Below are positions 16,598 to 26,218 of a DNA stretch of 64,000 bases, one piece after another. The stretch lies in assembly GCF_001005315.1 (NCBI RefSeq), contig NZ_LBMG01000030.1:1-64000 (forward strand), read 5' to 3'. A model generated the notes under the pieces. It did not search any database, was not told the DNA's origin, and saw nothing but the letters and a program-made list of their open reading frames with translations. The first letter of the stretch is position 1, and each line of letters opens with the position of its first letter. The translations under genes were made by a program, and so were the position numbers. This DNA comes from Kordia jejudonensis. Lineage in GTDB: Bacteria; Bacteroidota; Bacteroidia; Flavobacteriales; Flavobacteriaceae.

Positions 16598-19450
16598 ATG
16601 AAACCTAAAATTCTACTATCCGTATTATTTCTTTTTATAGCACAATTTAGCTTCGCGCAAAGCACTGCAACTTCTGCTTCAACAGTGCAAGAAGCGTTAA
16701 ATCAAAAAGCAAAACTTACACAAAATTCTACCGTAAAAAATATCAAATTTACCAATATTGGACCTACAATTATGAGTGGTCGTGTAGTAGATGTTGACGT
16801 GAATCCTAACAATACGACCGAATTTTACGTTGCGTATGCTTCAGGTGGATTGTGGCACACAAACAATAACGGAACGACATTTACACCAGTTTTAGACAGT
16901 TCGCCAACGCAAAACATTGGCGATATTGCTATCGATTGGAAAACAAATACCATTTGGGTCGGAACAGGAGAAAATAACTCTTCGCGTTCGTCGTATGCAG
17001 GAATCGGAATTCTAAAAAGTACCGACAATGGAAAAAATTGGGAAAACAAAGGATTGCTCGATTCGCATCATATCAGCCGAATTTTAATCAATCCGAATAA
17101 CAGCAATGAATTGTTGGTAGCTGTGTTGGGACATTTATATTCGCCAAATGCAGAACGTGGAATTTTCAAAACAACTGACGGCGGAAACACATGGAACAAA
17201 ACATTGTTTGTAAACAATGAAACAGGAATTGTAGACATTGCAGTTTCTCCAAATAATTTCAACATTCAATATGCGGCTTCTTGGGAACGCGATCGTAAAG
17301 CGTGGAATTTTGTTGGAAATGGAAACAATTCGGCAATCTTCAAAAGTACAGATGCAGGAAATACATGGAAAAAAATAAGTGACAATTCAGGATTTCCAGA
17401 AGGAGAAGGCGTGGGACGAATTGGATTGGCAGTTTACGATGAAAATACTGTTTATGCATTTCACGACAGTCAATTTAGACGTGAAACAAAAGAAAAAAAG
17501 AAAAGTGATTCCAAAGCATTGACGAAAGATGATTTTAAAACGATGTCGTCACAAACCTTTTTAAATCTTACAGATAAAGAATTAAACACATACCTAAAAA
17601 CAAACGGTTTTCAAGAAAAATACAGAGCTGAAAACGTAAAACAATTGGTCAGAAGCGGAACCATCAAACCAATTGATTTGTCAAAATATCTAGAAAACGC
17701 AAATTCATTATTATTTGATACGCCCGTAATTGGTGCACAAGTTTTCAAAACGATAAACGGCGGAAAATCGTGGAAAAAAACACATGATGATTATTTAGAT
17801 GATTTGGTATATTCCTATGGATATTACTTCGGAATGATTCGCGTAAGCCCAAAAAATCCTGATCAAATTTACATTGCAGGTGTTCCAATTATACGTTCGC
17901 AAGATGGCGGAAAAACATTCAAATCCATCAATGGACAAAACGTACACGCCGATCATCATGCACTTTGGATCAATCCGAATAATCCAAATCATTTGGTGAA
18001 CGGAAATGATGGTGGAGTCAATATTTCTTATGACAATGGCGACAATTGGATCAAATGCAATACACCTTCTGTGGGACAGTTTTATGCGATTTATGCTGAC
18101 GAACAACGACCGTATAAAGTATACGGCGGATTGCAAGACAATGGTGTTTGGGTTGGTCCAAACAGTTACAAAGCGTCTGTGAAATGGCATGAAGAAGGCG
18201 AATATCCGTACAAGCGAATTATGGGTGGAGATGGAATGCAAATTCAAGTAGACAATCGAAATCCGAACATTGTATATACAGGATATCAATTTGGAAATTA
18301 CTTCCGATTGAATCGTGAAACTGGTGATCGTCAATACATTCAGCCAAAACACGAACTAGGAGAATCGCCTTATCGATTCAACTGGCAAACGCCAATTCAC
18401 TTATCAGTTCACAATCAAGATATTCTATATTTTGGAGGAAACAAATTGCACCGATCGCTTGACAAAGGAGATACTTGGGAAACCATTTCTAACGATGTAA
18501 CGCAAGGCGGAAAGAAAGGAAATGTAGCTTATGGAACGTTGACGAGCATTTCGGAATCGCCTTTTCAATTTGGACTAATTTATGTTGGAAGTGACGATGG
18601 ATTGCTTCACGTTACCAAAAATGGTGGCGGCGATTGGCAAAAAATTTCAAATGGTTTACCAAGAGATTTATGGGTTTCTCGCGTGATTGCATCTTCACAC
18701 AAAAAAGAACGTGTATATGCAACACTAAACGGTTACCGTTGGGACGATTTTACAAGTTATGTGTACATGTCTGACAATTATGGACAAACGTGGAAAAACA
18801 TTGCAAACGGAATTCCAGATTCGCCAGTAAACGTGATTCGAGAAGATCCAGCAAACGAAAATATACTCTATGTTGGTACAGATAATGGTGCATACGCTTC
18901 GTTAGATATGGGGAAAACATGGCAACCGTTTCACAAAGGGTTACCAAATGTTGCAGTGCATGATATTGTGGTGCAAAAACAAGCAAAAGATTTATTGATA
19001 GGAACACACGGACGTTCTATATACAAAGCAAATATTGCCGTTTTACAAGAAATTGATGAAACTATAAAAGCAAAAGACGTTCATGTATTTGCCACTAAAA
19101 GCGAACGTTATCGTTCATCTTGGGGATCTACGTGGAGCAAATGGTTAGAAGCACGTGTGCCTGAAAAAGAAATCTATTTCCATGCGAAAAAGGCAGGAAC
19201 TTTTACCGTAAAAGTGATGGCGAATGATGTTGTTTTACAAGAAGATAAAATTACCGCGGATGCTGGATTCAATACTTGGAATTATGACTTGAGTGTCACT
19301 GAAAAAGGACGAAAAAAGTACTTAGACAAAAAGAAAGATGCGGCTATTCCTAAAAAGAAAAATGGTGCGTATTACTTGCCAAAAGGTACCTATACTATTG
19401 AAATTTCTGGAAATGGTGGAAAAAGTGCTACAGAATTAATTATAGAATAA
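16598..19450 (+). CDS. Secreted VPS10/sortilin-like BNR propeller protein
   Basis: This 950-residue exported protein has a signal peptide ending about residue 20 (FSFA/Q). Repeated Asp-box strands (STDNGKNWENK, TTDGGNTWNKT, SQDGGKTFKS, SDNYGQTWKN) and the GGLWHTNNNG and GTGENNSSRSSYAGIG motifs place it with the large sortilin/VPS10 ten-bladed propeller proteins often annotated as glycosyl hydrolases in Bacteroidota. A charged insertion lies at about residues 295-370. The C-terminus ends in a small beta domain (YYLPKGTYTIEISGNGG) and lacks a T9SS sorting signal, unlike the related gene at 10448, so it is probably periplasmic or outer-membrane associated. Enzymatic activity is not evident from sequence. 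Confidence 0.85.
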   Translation: MKPKILLSVLFLFIAQFSFAQSTATSASTVQEALNQKAKLTQNSTVKNIKFTNIGPTIMSGRVVDVDVNPNNTTEFYVAYASGGLWHTNNNGTTFTPVLDSSPTQNIGDIAIDWKTNTIWVGTGENNSSRSSYAGIGILKSTDNGKNWENKGLLDSHHISRILINPNNSNELLVAVLGHLYSPNAERGIFKTTDGGNTWNKTLFVNNETGIVDIAVSPNNFNIQYAASWERDRKAWNFVGNGNNSAIFKSTDAGNTWKKISDNSGFPEGEGVGRIGLAVYDENTVYAFHDSQFRRETKEKKKSDSKALTKDDFKTMSSQTFLNLTDKELNTYLKTNGFQEKYRAENVKQLVRSGTIKPIDLSKYLENANSLLFDTPVIGAQVFKTINGGKSWKKTHDDYLDDLVYSYGYYFGMIRVSPKNPDQIYIAGVPIIRSQDGGKTFKSINGQNVHADHHALWINPNNPNHLVNGNDGGVNISYDNGDNWIKCNTPSVGQFYAIYADEQRPYKVYGGLQDNGVWVGPNSYKASVKWHEEGEYPYKRIMGGDGMQIQVDNRNPNIVYTGYQFGNYFRLNRETGDRQYIQPKHELGESPYRFNWQTPIHLSVHNQDILYFGGNKLHRSLDKGDTWETISNDVTQGGKKGNVAYGTLTSISESPFQFGLIYVGSDDGLLHVTKNGGGDWQKISNGLPRDLWVSRVIASSHKKERVYATLNGYRWDDFTSYVYMSDNYGQTWKNIANGIPDSPVNVIREDPANENILYVGTDNGAYASLDMGKTWQPFHKGLPNVAVHDIVVQKQAKDLLIGTHGRSIYKANIAVLQEIDETIKAKDVHVFATKSERYRSSWGSTWSKWLEARVPEKEIYFHAKKAGTFTVKVMANDVVLQEDKITADAGFNTWNYDLSVTEKGRKKYLDKKKDAAIPKKKNGAYYLPKGTYTIEISGNGGKSATELIIE

Positions 19451-19496
19451 GTGAGTTGAAAAGTTTACTAGTTTATAAATTTAGTTTTTCAAATTC

Positions 19497-19570
19497 AGAC
19501 GTCATCTTGAACTTGATTCAAGATCACAAAAGAATATAATAATTTCGGAATGCTCAATCAAGTTTAGCAT
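19497..19570. repeat. Dispersed palindromic repeat (GTCATCTTGAACTTGATTCAAGAT)
   Basis: GTCATCTTGAACTTGATTCA folds back on itself (TCTTGAA/TTCAAGA) and recurs inverted at about 32,515-32,540. The following GGAATGCTCAATCAAGTTTAGCA is a second related piece. It belongs to the intergenic repeat family of this genome. Confidence 0.65.
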
Positions 19571-19586
19571 AACGAAATAATATTAC

Positions 19587-19624
19587 AAAAACGTACACTT
19601 AGCAATTTTGAGTGTACGTTTTTA
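19587..19624 (+). terminator. Strong bidirectional terminator hairpin next to a start codon
   Basis: AAAAACGTACACT (19587-19599) pairs perfectly with AGTGTACGTTTTT (19611-19623) around an 11-nt loop. It could end transcription from the sortilin-like gene 137 bp upstream. Its end is only 11 nt before the ATG of the next gene. Confidence 0.8.
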
Positions 19625-19634
19625 CTTTTACAGT

Positions 19635-20330
19635 ATGAAAAAACAAAAACTCTATTTCCTTTCGGGAACCATGTGTACACCACTATTGTGGGAATTTGTA
19701 TGTGCAGATTTGCCACAATTTGATTGTATTTTTATAGACACAACTTCGGCAACTTCCTTTTCAGCAATAGACGATTTGCTGGAAACAACATTAGAAGAAA
19801 ACGCATGTGTTGTAGCATTCTCGATGGGCGCGTACGCAATGATGCATTTTGCAGTTTCGCATCCTAATCGGATTCAAAAAATGATTAGCATTGCCGCTTC
19901 TGCAAATGGTTTAGCTGCAAAAGAATTACAACTGCGAAAAAGCACGATTGATTTCTTGGAAACTCATAACTACAAAGGGATTTCTACCGCAAGAGCATTG
20001 CAGTTTTTACATCCAAAAAATCATCAAAATACCGAGTTGATTCAAGTGATAAAAGACATGGATGCGGATTTAGGAAAAGAAGTGTTAATCAGACAATTGA
20101 AAGCCACTTCACAACGCGTAGATTTACACCAAAAACTATCAAAAATTCGAGCAAAAGTTCACATTATTGCGTCAAAAGAAGATGCGTTGGTAAATATTTC
20201 AGACGTAAAAGAAACACAAAAGTACTTTTCCAAAGCGACCATTACCATCTTAAAAAACTGCGGACATATGATTCCGTTAGAAATGCCCGATTTGGTAAAA
20301 AATACAATCCTTCAATTCTTTACAAATTAA
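19635..20330 (+). CDS. Alpha/beta hydrolase
   Basis: The product is 231 residues from ATG 19635 (MKKQKLYFLSGTM). A further in-frame TTG at 19608 lies inside the terminator stem and is unlikely. The nucleophile elbow is AFSMGAY (Ser in a relaxed GxSxG), an acidic residue sits in KEDAL, and the catalytic His is in CGHMIPLE. These give the Ser-Asp-His triad of a small cytosolic alpha/beta hydrolase. The loop LSGTMCTPLLWE is the oxyanion region. There is no lid-domain or substrate signature, so esterase, thioesterase or lactonase activity are all possible. It is a single gene behind a terminator hairpin. Confidence 0.8.
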   Translation: MKKQKLYFLSGTMCTPLLWEFVCADLPQFDCIFIDTTSATSFSAIDDLLETTLEENACVVAFSMGAYAMMHFAVSHPNRIQKMISIAASANGLAAKELQLRKSTIDFLETHNYKGISTARALQFLHPKNHQNTELIQVIKDMDADLGKEVLIRQLKATSQRVDLHQKLSKIRAKVHIIASKEDALVNISDVKETQKYFSKATITILKNCGHMIPLEMPDLVKNTILQFFTN

Positions 20331-20391
20331 CTCGTTCACGTGTTCAAAAAGGGAGTTTACGCATTGTAACTTTTCTTAACAATACTATCTA

Positions 20392-20415
20392 CGTATTTTA
20401 GGAACCTAAAATACG
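20392..20415 (+). promoter_or_regulatory. Perfect 24-bp palindrome before the TPR-protein start
   Basis: CGTATTTTAGG (20392-20402), a 2-nt AA centre and CCTAAAATACG (20405-20415) form a perfect inverted repeat ending 3 nt before ATG 20419. Its left arm contains a TATTTTA -7-like box. It may be an operator or a hairpin that controls initiation. A related smaller palindrome precedes the gene at 28464. Confidence 0.5.
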
Positions 20416-20418
20416 CCA

Positions 20419-21864
20419 ATGAAATTTTTATACTTCTTCCTTCTATGCAGTTGTTATGTTGTCAATGCGCAACCTGGAGATTATATGGCAATACGTAAAG
20501 CAAAATTGCAACAAATTGAAACCGAATTGCAAAATGATCCGAATAATACGTTACTACTTTGGAAACGTATAGATATTGTATTTCGACCAAATTTTGACAT
20601 ATATAAAAAACCAGGTGTCGTGCAAAGATTTCGTTACCGAGATGATGCAACTCCATATTATATTTTTGATGATTTGGATTATTTAATTGCAAAAAATGAC
20701 ACGATACAATATAGAAATCAAACCGTGTCATTAGCCGATTATTATCTAAGAAGAGGCGAGTTTTTCTATTTTCTTGGATATGTAGAATATGCGGTTGCGG
20801 ATTATGAAGCGGCACTTGAACTGAATCCGTCATTTAAACTAAAACGGAAACTATGTTTGGCATTGGCAAGGTATTATTACACCAAAGAAGATGGCAATTC
20901 CATAGAAAATTATGAAAAAGCCTTGGCTTACATAGATTTGGTTACGCCAAAGGAAGATATTAACAAGTCGTATGTGCAATCTTATAAAGTCAATCGTGAT
21001 TATTTTGAAAAGGAAAAAATACTATTGTTAAAGGCAACTCAGAATTCGGAACGTTTGGTAACCTATTTAAAATGTATTGCAAAAAAGTATGTGTCATTCT
21101 ATCAAACAGAAAAAGAAAAATCAGAAGCGTATCAAAAAAGGCATTCGTATTCAATTCAACATGCTTTACGCTTAGGTTTTGATAAGTTACATCAAATTGC
21201 TGAACATTTTTATGAAAACGGTCAGTACGAAAAAGCCAAAAAAATCATTGAAAACGTCATTGCATTCTTGCCAAGAAATAAAGATGGATATTACTACGAA
21301 AGCTATGCATATGGAAATTACTATCTGTTACGTTCCAAAATATATCGTACAGCCATGTTTCATGATGTTTCCTTAGAAATTGACAACTTGCTCGAAGGTT
21401 TTGGCGATCCAACGCAAGGATTAGCTTGGCAAGGTAAAAAGTTTGCCGATCGTTTGGATGAATTGTTGCAACGATATCCGTATGAACCCAAGTTATATCT
21501 GGCGAAAGCGATCTATCTTAAAAAAACGGAATATAAAAAAGGAGCTATAAACGTATTCGAAAATATCTTTTCATACCTACACCAAAGTGAACAATTAGGA
21601 CTAAAAGAGTATAGAATATACTATTTGAAAGCGTTATTGTTAAAACTAGAAAAAAGATACGAAGAAGCTTTGCGCGAAATAACAAAAGCTACAGTTTTAT
21701 ATGAAGGTCATACAAACGTATATGCGTTAAAATTACGTCTTTTAGAAAATCTAGAATCTAGTACTGAAGTAGAAATAGCAATGGCAAGAAAACAATTAGA
21801 AACTGCTAAAAAACTAGCAAAAGTTGATAGTATTGGTATTTTGAAAATGATTACGACATTATAA
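20419..21864 (+). CDS. Secreted TPR-repeat protein
   Basis: The product is 481 residues with a signal peptide ending near residue 17 (CYVVNA/Q), so it acts in the periplasm or on the surface. Tetratricopeptide-type helix pairs are visible (LRRGEFFYFLGYVEYAVADY, YENGQYEKAKKIIENVI, EKRYEEALREITKATVLY), typical of a protein-binding solenoid. No enzymatic domain is visible. It faces the convergent LytTR regulator gene, whose stop is 2 bp away, so the two transcripts meet tail to tail. The palindrome in front of its ATG is unusual. Function beyond scaffolding cannot be read. Confidence 0.75.
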   Translation: MKFLYFFLLCSCYVVNAQPGDYMAIRKAKLQQIETELQNDPNNTLLLWKRIDIVFRPNFDIYKKPGVVQRFRYRDDATPYYIFDDLDYLIAKNDTIQYRNQTVSLADYYLRRGEFFYFLGYVEYAVADYEAALELNPSFKLKRKLCLALARYYYTKEDGNSIENYEKALAYIDLVTPKEDINKSYVQSYKVNRDYFEKEKILLLKATQNSERLVTYLKCIAKKYVSFYQTEKEKSEAYQKRHSYSIQHALRLGFDKLHQIAEHFYENGQYEKAKKIIENVIAFLPRNKDGYYYESYAYGNYYLLRSKIYRTAMFHDVSLEIDNLLEGFGDPTQGLAWQGKKFADRLDELLQRYPYEPKLYLAKAIYLKKTEYKKGAINVFENIFSYLHQSEQLGLKEYRIYYLKALLLKLEKRYEEALREITKATVLYEGHTNVYALKLRLLENLESSTEVEIAMARKQLETAKKLAKVDSIGILKMITTL

Positions 21865-21865
21865 A

Positions 21866-22570
21866 CTACTCCTTCAAAACAGCCAACACATATTCCTTAT
21901 AACTAGCGCCAATAGGAACTTCTACATCAGTAAGTTCAATATCATGTGGCGTAAAAGCAGTGACTTTTTTACTATTAATCAAATACGATCTGTGTACACG
22001 TAGAAATGCATGTTTCGCAAGTTCAGCTTCCAAATCGCTAATCTTTTGTTTAGATACAATACACTTTGAAGCCGTATGAATCTTTACATAATCTTTTAAA
22101 CTTTCTATATAATTAATAGCTGAAACAGCAACTTTGTGATACTTCGTTCCTGACTTGATTTGAATCAAGGTTTCCACTTCATTTTTTGGCGTAGCAACCG
22201 CAATTTGTGTAGGTTTAATATCTCTGTAAAATCGTTCCACAGCTCTAAAAAAACGATCAAACGTGATTGGTTTCAATAAATAATCAGCAACGTCCAAATC
22301 GTAACTTTCCAACGCATATTCTCTATACGCAGTGGTAAAAATAGTTTTGGGCGGATGACGTAATGATTTCAAAAATTCGATTCCTGTAATCGTTGGCATT
22401 TTAATATCTAAAAACAGCAAATCAATTTCGTGTGTATTCAAAATTTCCAAAGCTTTCATCGCATTATTGCAAGTCGCCACAACTTCAAAAGAAGCAATCT
22501 TTGAAATATGATTTTCTAGCAATTTTATTGCCAACGGTTCGTCATCAACTAGTAAACATTTAACTTTCAT
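21866..22570 (-). CDS. LytTR response regulator
   Basis: This 234-residue cytoplasmic regulator has a receiver domain (about 1-120) with the acidic pocket at Asp9/Asp10, phospho-acceptor Asp55 (LLFLDIKMP), Thr in TTAY and Lys in LLKPI. A LytTR DNA-binding domain (about 135-234; FLRVHRSYLINSKKV, VPIGASYKEYV) follows. It overlaps the upstream kinase gene by 11 bp, so the two are translationally coupled as a LytS/LytR-like pair. The likely target is the divergent TonB-dependent receptor gene at 23864, whose upstream region carries period-20 repeats. Phosphorylation is expected to promote dimerisation on direct-repeat sites. Confidence 0.93.
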   Translation of the reverse strand: MKVKCLLVDDEPLAIKLLENHISKIASFEVVATCNNAMKALEILNTHEIDLLFLDIKMPTITGIEFLKSLRHPPKTIFTTAYREYALESYDLDVADYLLKPITFDRFFRAVERFYRDIKPTQIAVATPKNEVETLIQIKSGTKYHKVAVSAINYIESLKDYVKIHTASKCIVSKQKISDLEAELAKHAFLRVHRSYLINSKKVTAFTPHDIELTDVEVPIGASYKEYVLAVLKE

Positions 22571-23630
22571 GCGCTGTAGTTTTTAAGGTAATGACAACCT
22601 GAAACGAGTTTTCTTGTTGTTCAATAGCAATGGTATGTGTATTTGGATATAACAACTCCAATTGTTTTTTACTATTCTCCAAACCAATGGCACCACCAGA
22701 TTTTTCTTGTGGTAATTTTGCAGTAGTATTAAATACGGTAAAGGTCAATACGTCTTCTTCCTGTGTAAGATTAATGGTAATTTTAGGACTTCCAGAATCT
22801 TCGCCAGCGCCATGTTTAAACGCATTTTCAACCATAGACAATAAAATCAACGGTGCAATTTCTGTCTGCGGCGCAACATGATGTGTAAAAGTTACTTCCA
22901 AACGTTCGTCATAGCGCAATCGTTCCAACGAAATATAATTTTCTAGCAACGTAATTTCTCCCGCCAAGGGTACATATTTTTGATTGCAGCGATATAAAAC
23001 ATAATCTAAAATCTCAGACAATTTTCCAATAGATTCAGACGTTTTTGGCGAATTGATAATCGACAACGAATAAATATTATTCAAGGTATTAAACAAAAAA
23101 TGCGGATTCAACTGTGCTTTCAACATCTTCAATTCAATAGCAGTTTTTTCCTTTTTCAAAGATTGTTCTTCAATACGTTCAAAGGTCAATTTTATCAAAA
23201 GAAAGAACAAAGCAATTGAATAAATCGTCAAAAAATAACCGCTAATCAATTTTCCCCAATCGGTTAAAATCTCTAAAATCGGTTCTTGATGAAACGGCAT
23301 CGGACGGAACATGGGTTCCGCAATATGCACCATTAACACACGAGAAAAAGCACAAATAATATAGGCGCTTATCACTGCGTAAATCGTAAAAAGCACATAC
23401 TTTTTAGTATACAAAAACTTAGGAAGTAGCCAATACGCTAAAAAATAGGAGATCATAATTTGCGGAATAATATGCGCTCCTCGGGCAATCACAAAAACCC
23501 AAATTGGATCATTATCTTCTATCGGATCAGAAAATATCAAGAATAAATACAAGATAATCCAAAAAATCACGTGTTTCAAAACGCGTCGGTTTTCTATATA
23601 GCTAAAAATATTTTTTATCATCTGTATCAT
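22560..23630 (-). CDS. LytS-type membrane sensor histidine kinase
   Basis: The protein has 356 residues, four predicted membrane helices in the first 150 residues, and a His_kinase (LytS-type) domain. The phosphorylated His is at 177 in LKAQLNPHFLFNTLNN. A C-terminal ATPase region follows (MVENAFKHGAG, GAIGLENSKKQLELLY). The membrane part is short, with no extracellular sensor domain, so it may sense a membrane or small hydrophobic cue. It is the first gene of a two-gene operon with the regulator at 21866, running divergently from the receptor gene. ATG 23630 and ATG 23621 are both possible starts. Confidence 0.92.
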   Translation of the reverse strand: MIQMIKNIFSYIENRRVLKHVIFWIILYLFLIFSDPIEDNDPIWVFVIARGAHIIPQIMISYFLAYWLLPKFLYTKKYVLFTIYAVISAYIICAFSRVLMVHIAEPMFRPMPFHQEPILEILTDWGKLISGYFLTIYSIALFFLLIKLTFERIEEQSLKKEKTAIELKMLKAQLNPHFLFNTLNNIYSLSIINSPKTSESIGKLSEILDYVLYRCNQKYVPLAGEITLLENYISLERLRYDERLEVTFTHHVAPQTEIAPLILLSMVENAFKHGAGEDSGSPKITINLTQEEDVLTFTVFNTTAKLPQEKSGGAIGLENSKKQLELLYPNTHTIAIEQQENSFQVVITLKTTAHES

Positions 23631-23740
23631 AACATATCAAATCTAATAATATTCATAAAAGTACACATTACACTTCTATAAAAATTACAGATCGATGAAT
23701 GCGGTCAAAAAAGACCCAAACACCCTAAAAAAGTAGACGA

Positions 23741-23800
23741 ATCCAGTATTGGCGAAAAATATCCATGTCTGACGATTAAAAAACCATGTTCGGCTATTTG
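23741..23800 (+). promoter_or_regulatory. Three period-20 direct repeats upstream of the TonB receptor
   Basis: Copies at 23741, 23761 and 23781 share ATCCAnnnnnGGCGA-like sequence (ATCCAGTATTGGCGA, ATCCATGTCTGACGA, AACCATGTTCGGCTA), each exactly 20 bp apart. They lie between the divergent kinase operon and the receptor gene, about 30 bp upstream of a CATATTTG -7-like box (23825-23832). Tandem direct repeats near two helical turns suit LytTR dimers. Confidence 0.45.
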
Positions 23801-23863
23801 TAAAAATAGCGTTGGTTAAAGCAACATATTTGTGGCATCAATCAAATTAAAAAAACAACGAAC

Positions 23864-26218
23864 ATGAAAAAAATCATCATCCTATTAGTGTATTTGGCGG
23901 TAATGCTTGCCACTGCACAACAAAGCAAAAAACAAACCATTACAGGAAACGTATTGGACAAAACAACACAGCAACCGTTAGAATATGCCACAATTACCAT
24001 ACTGGATACCAAAACGAATACAGTATTAGAAGGTGGCATTACAAATGCAAGTGGAAACTTTTCGCTGACGATCGAAAAAGGAATCTACAATATTAATGTA
24101 GAATTCATTTCTTTTAAAACATACACATTAAAATCAGTTGCTATTGAAAAAGATATGAATCTGGGAACGATCAATTTGGAGGAAGATTTAGAAGCGTTGG
24201 GAGAAGTTGAAATTGTTGCTGAAAAATCAACGGTAGAATTAAAACTAGATAAAAAAGTATTCAATGTTGGAAAAGACTTGCTTACACAAGGCGGAACTGT
24301 GAATGATATCTTAGACAATGTGCCTTCAGTAACTGTAGATGCTGGTGGCGGAATCAGCTTGCGCGGGAACGGAAATGTGCGTATTCTCATCAATGGAAAA
24401 CCTTCAGCGTTGGTTGCGAATAATGGTTTGGATCAAATTCCAGGAGAAACCATTGAAAAAGTTGAGGTCATCACAAATCCTTCCGCACGTTACGAAGCAC
24501 AAGGAACAGCTGGAATCATCAATATCATTCTAAAAAAGAACAAAAAAGGAGGATTGAGCGGTTCGGTACAATTGGGCGCGGGAAATCCAAGAGATTACAG
24601 AGCGAATCTAAATTTGACGTACAAAACAGATAAAATAAATCTATTTACAAATGTTGGCTATCGAAATTCAAATTTCTTTGGAGAAGAAACTACACGCCAA
24701 GTTGTAACAAACAACGGAATTACAAATGGATTAACGCAACATAACGATCAAGATAGAAATGACAATGCACACAATATCTTTTTTGGTGGCGATTATTATA
24801 TAAATGATCAAAATACATTAACAGCAAGTTTTTATCATACTTTCTTGAAAAATACGGATGAAACCCGTTTAAATTATTCCTTTTTAGACGCCACAGGAGC
24901 AATTGATAGTACGATTTCTCGTATAGAAAACTACAAAGAGCCGCAAAATTTCAATCGATTAGAAATGAATTATGTAAAAACATTTGACAAAAAAGGGCAG
25001 AAGCTAGAAATGGACGTACAATATGATTTTTGGAATGATGATGAGCAAGAAAGTATTCGTCAGCAACGAACCTTTCCAACAACGACAGACTTTACAACCA
25101 TTCGTAGTGACGATGTGGAAAGTAGCAAAGACTTTCTGTTTCAAGCAAATTTTGTATCTCCATTAACAGAAACATCACGATTAGAAACGGGTTTTAGAGC
25201 CGAAATACGAAGAATCACAAGTGATTATATGGTACATATTGACGATCAATTAGTGCCCGATTTGGACAATGAATTAGACTACAACGAACGTATTTACGGT
25301 GTATATGCACAATACGGAGACAAAATAGGGAAGTTTAGTTACTTATTAGGATTGCGTGTAGAACACTCAAACATTGGTATTGATGATGAAAAACGATTAT
25401 TTAGTGATGACAAAGACTATACAAATTTGTTTCCAACGGCACATTTTTCATATCAACTTGCAGAACGAACAGACGTACAATTAAGTTACAGCAGACGGAT
25501 CAACCGACCACGATTTTGGCAATTGAATCCTTTTGGCGGATTGACAGATTTTAGAAATCTATTTGCAGGAAACCCAGATTTAAATCCTATGTATACAAAT
25601 GCATTTGAAGTAGCATTTTTAAAACGTTGGGGAAAATTTTCGATCAATCCATCGCTCTATTACCAACACACCAACGACTTTTTCAACTTTGTCACTACAC
25701 AAACGGATGATGGAAACTTTGTTACATTTCCAGTCAATTTAGACACGGAAGATCGTATCGGTTTTGAACTATCTACAACCTACAATCCATTCAAATGGTG
25801 GCGAATTTCAGGAGAATTCAATTTCTTTCAGTACGATCAAAAAGGAGATTTTGAAGGACAAAACTTTAATACCAAAGATGAAGCTTGGTTTACGCGAATC
25901 AACTCAAGATTTCGTTTCAAAAAAGGACTATCTATGCAAACGAGTTTTAACTATACGGGAAGAAATCAAAACGGACAAACCTTGCAAAAAGCACAATATT
26001 TTGCAGATTTCGCCATCAGTAAAGACATTTTCAACGACAAAGGCGCGCTTACGTTAAATATTAGAAACGTATTTGACTCACGAATTCAAGACAGAGTTGT
26101 CACAGGAGAAAACTTCCGTTTGGAATCTGAAAGAAAAGCCATTGGAAGAAGAATTTCGCTCACATTTGTATACCGATTCAATCGTAAAAAAGGACAACGT
26201 GATCGATTGCCAGATTAA
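23864..26218 (+). CDS. TonB-dependent outer-membrane receptor (outer membrane beta-barrel family)
   Basis: This 784-residue protein has a signal peptide ending near residue 18 and an N-terminal carboxypeptidase-regulatory-like domain (about 24-105; ITGNVLDKTTQQPLEYATI). A plug domain follows (about 120-215; NVPSVTVDAGGGISLRGNG, INGKPSAL, IEKVEVITNPSARYEAQGTAG). The rest is an OMP_b-brl_3-type barrel finishing with VYRFNRKKG rather than the usual terminal aromatic. No SusD gene follows, so it is not part of a standard glycan locus. Substrate could be a peptide, siderophore or other ligand. The divergent LytS/LytR pair and tandem repeats in the promoter suggest dedicated two-component control. 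Confidence 0.88.
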   Translation: MKKIIILLVYLAVMLATAQQSKKQTITGNVLDKTTQQPLEYATITILDTKTNTVLEGGITNASGNFSLTIEKGIYNINVEFISFKTYTLKSVAIEKDMNLGTINLEEDLEALGEVEIVAEKSTVELKLDKKVFNVGKDLLTQGGTVNDILDNVPSVTVDAGGGISLRGNGNVRILINGKPSALVANNGLDQIPGETIEKVEVITNPSARYEAQGTAGIINIILKKNKKGGLSGSVQLGAGNPRDYRANLNLTYKTDKINLFTNVGYRNSNFFGEETTRQVVTNNGITNGLTQHNDQDRNDNAHNIFFGGDYYINDQNTLTASFYHTFLKNTDETRLNYSFLDATGAIDSTISRIENYKEPQNFNRLEMNYVKTFDKKGQKLEMDVQYDFWNDDEQESIRQQRTFPTTTDFTTIRSDDVESSKDFLFQANFVSPLTETSRLETGFRAEIRRITSDYMVHIDDQLVPDLDNELDYNERIYGVYAQYGDKIGKFSYLLGLRVEHSNIGIDDEKRLFSDDKDYTNLFPTAHFSYQLAERTDVQLSYSRRINRPRFWQLNPFGGLTDFRNLFAGNPDLNPMYTNAFEVAFLKRWGKFSINPSLYYQHTNDFFNFVTTQTDDGNFVTFPVNLDTEDRIGFELSTTYNPFKWWRISGEFNFFQYDQKGDFEGQNFNTKDEAWFTRINSRFRFKKGLSMQTSFNYTGRNQNGQTLQKAQYFADFAISKDIFNDKGALTLNIRNVFDSRIQDRVVTGENFRLESERKAIGRRISLTFVYRFNRKKGQRDRLPD

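Noticed and set aside
17795-18352. 185-codon minus-strand frame
   Set aside because: It is antisense to the sortilin-like gene and has no domain or start signal; long shadow frames are common opposite Gly/Asn-rich repeats.
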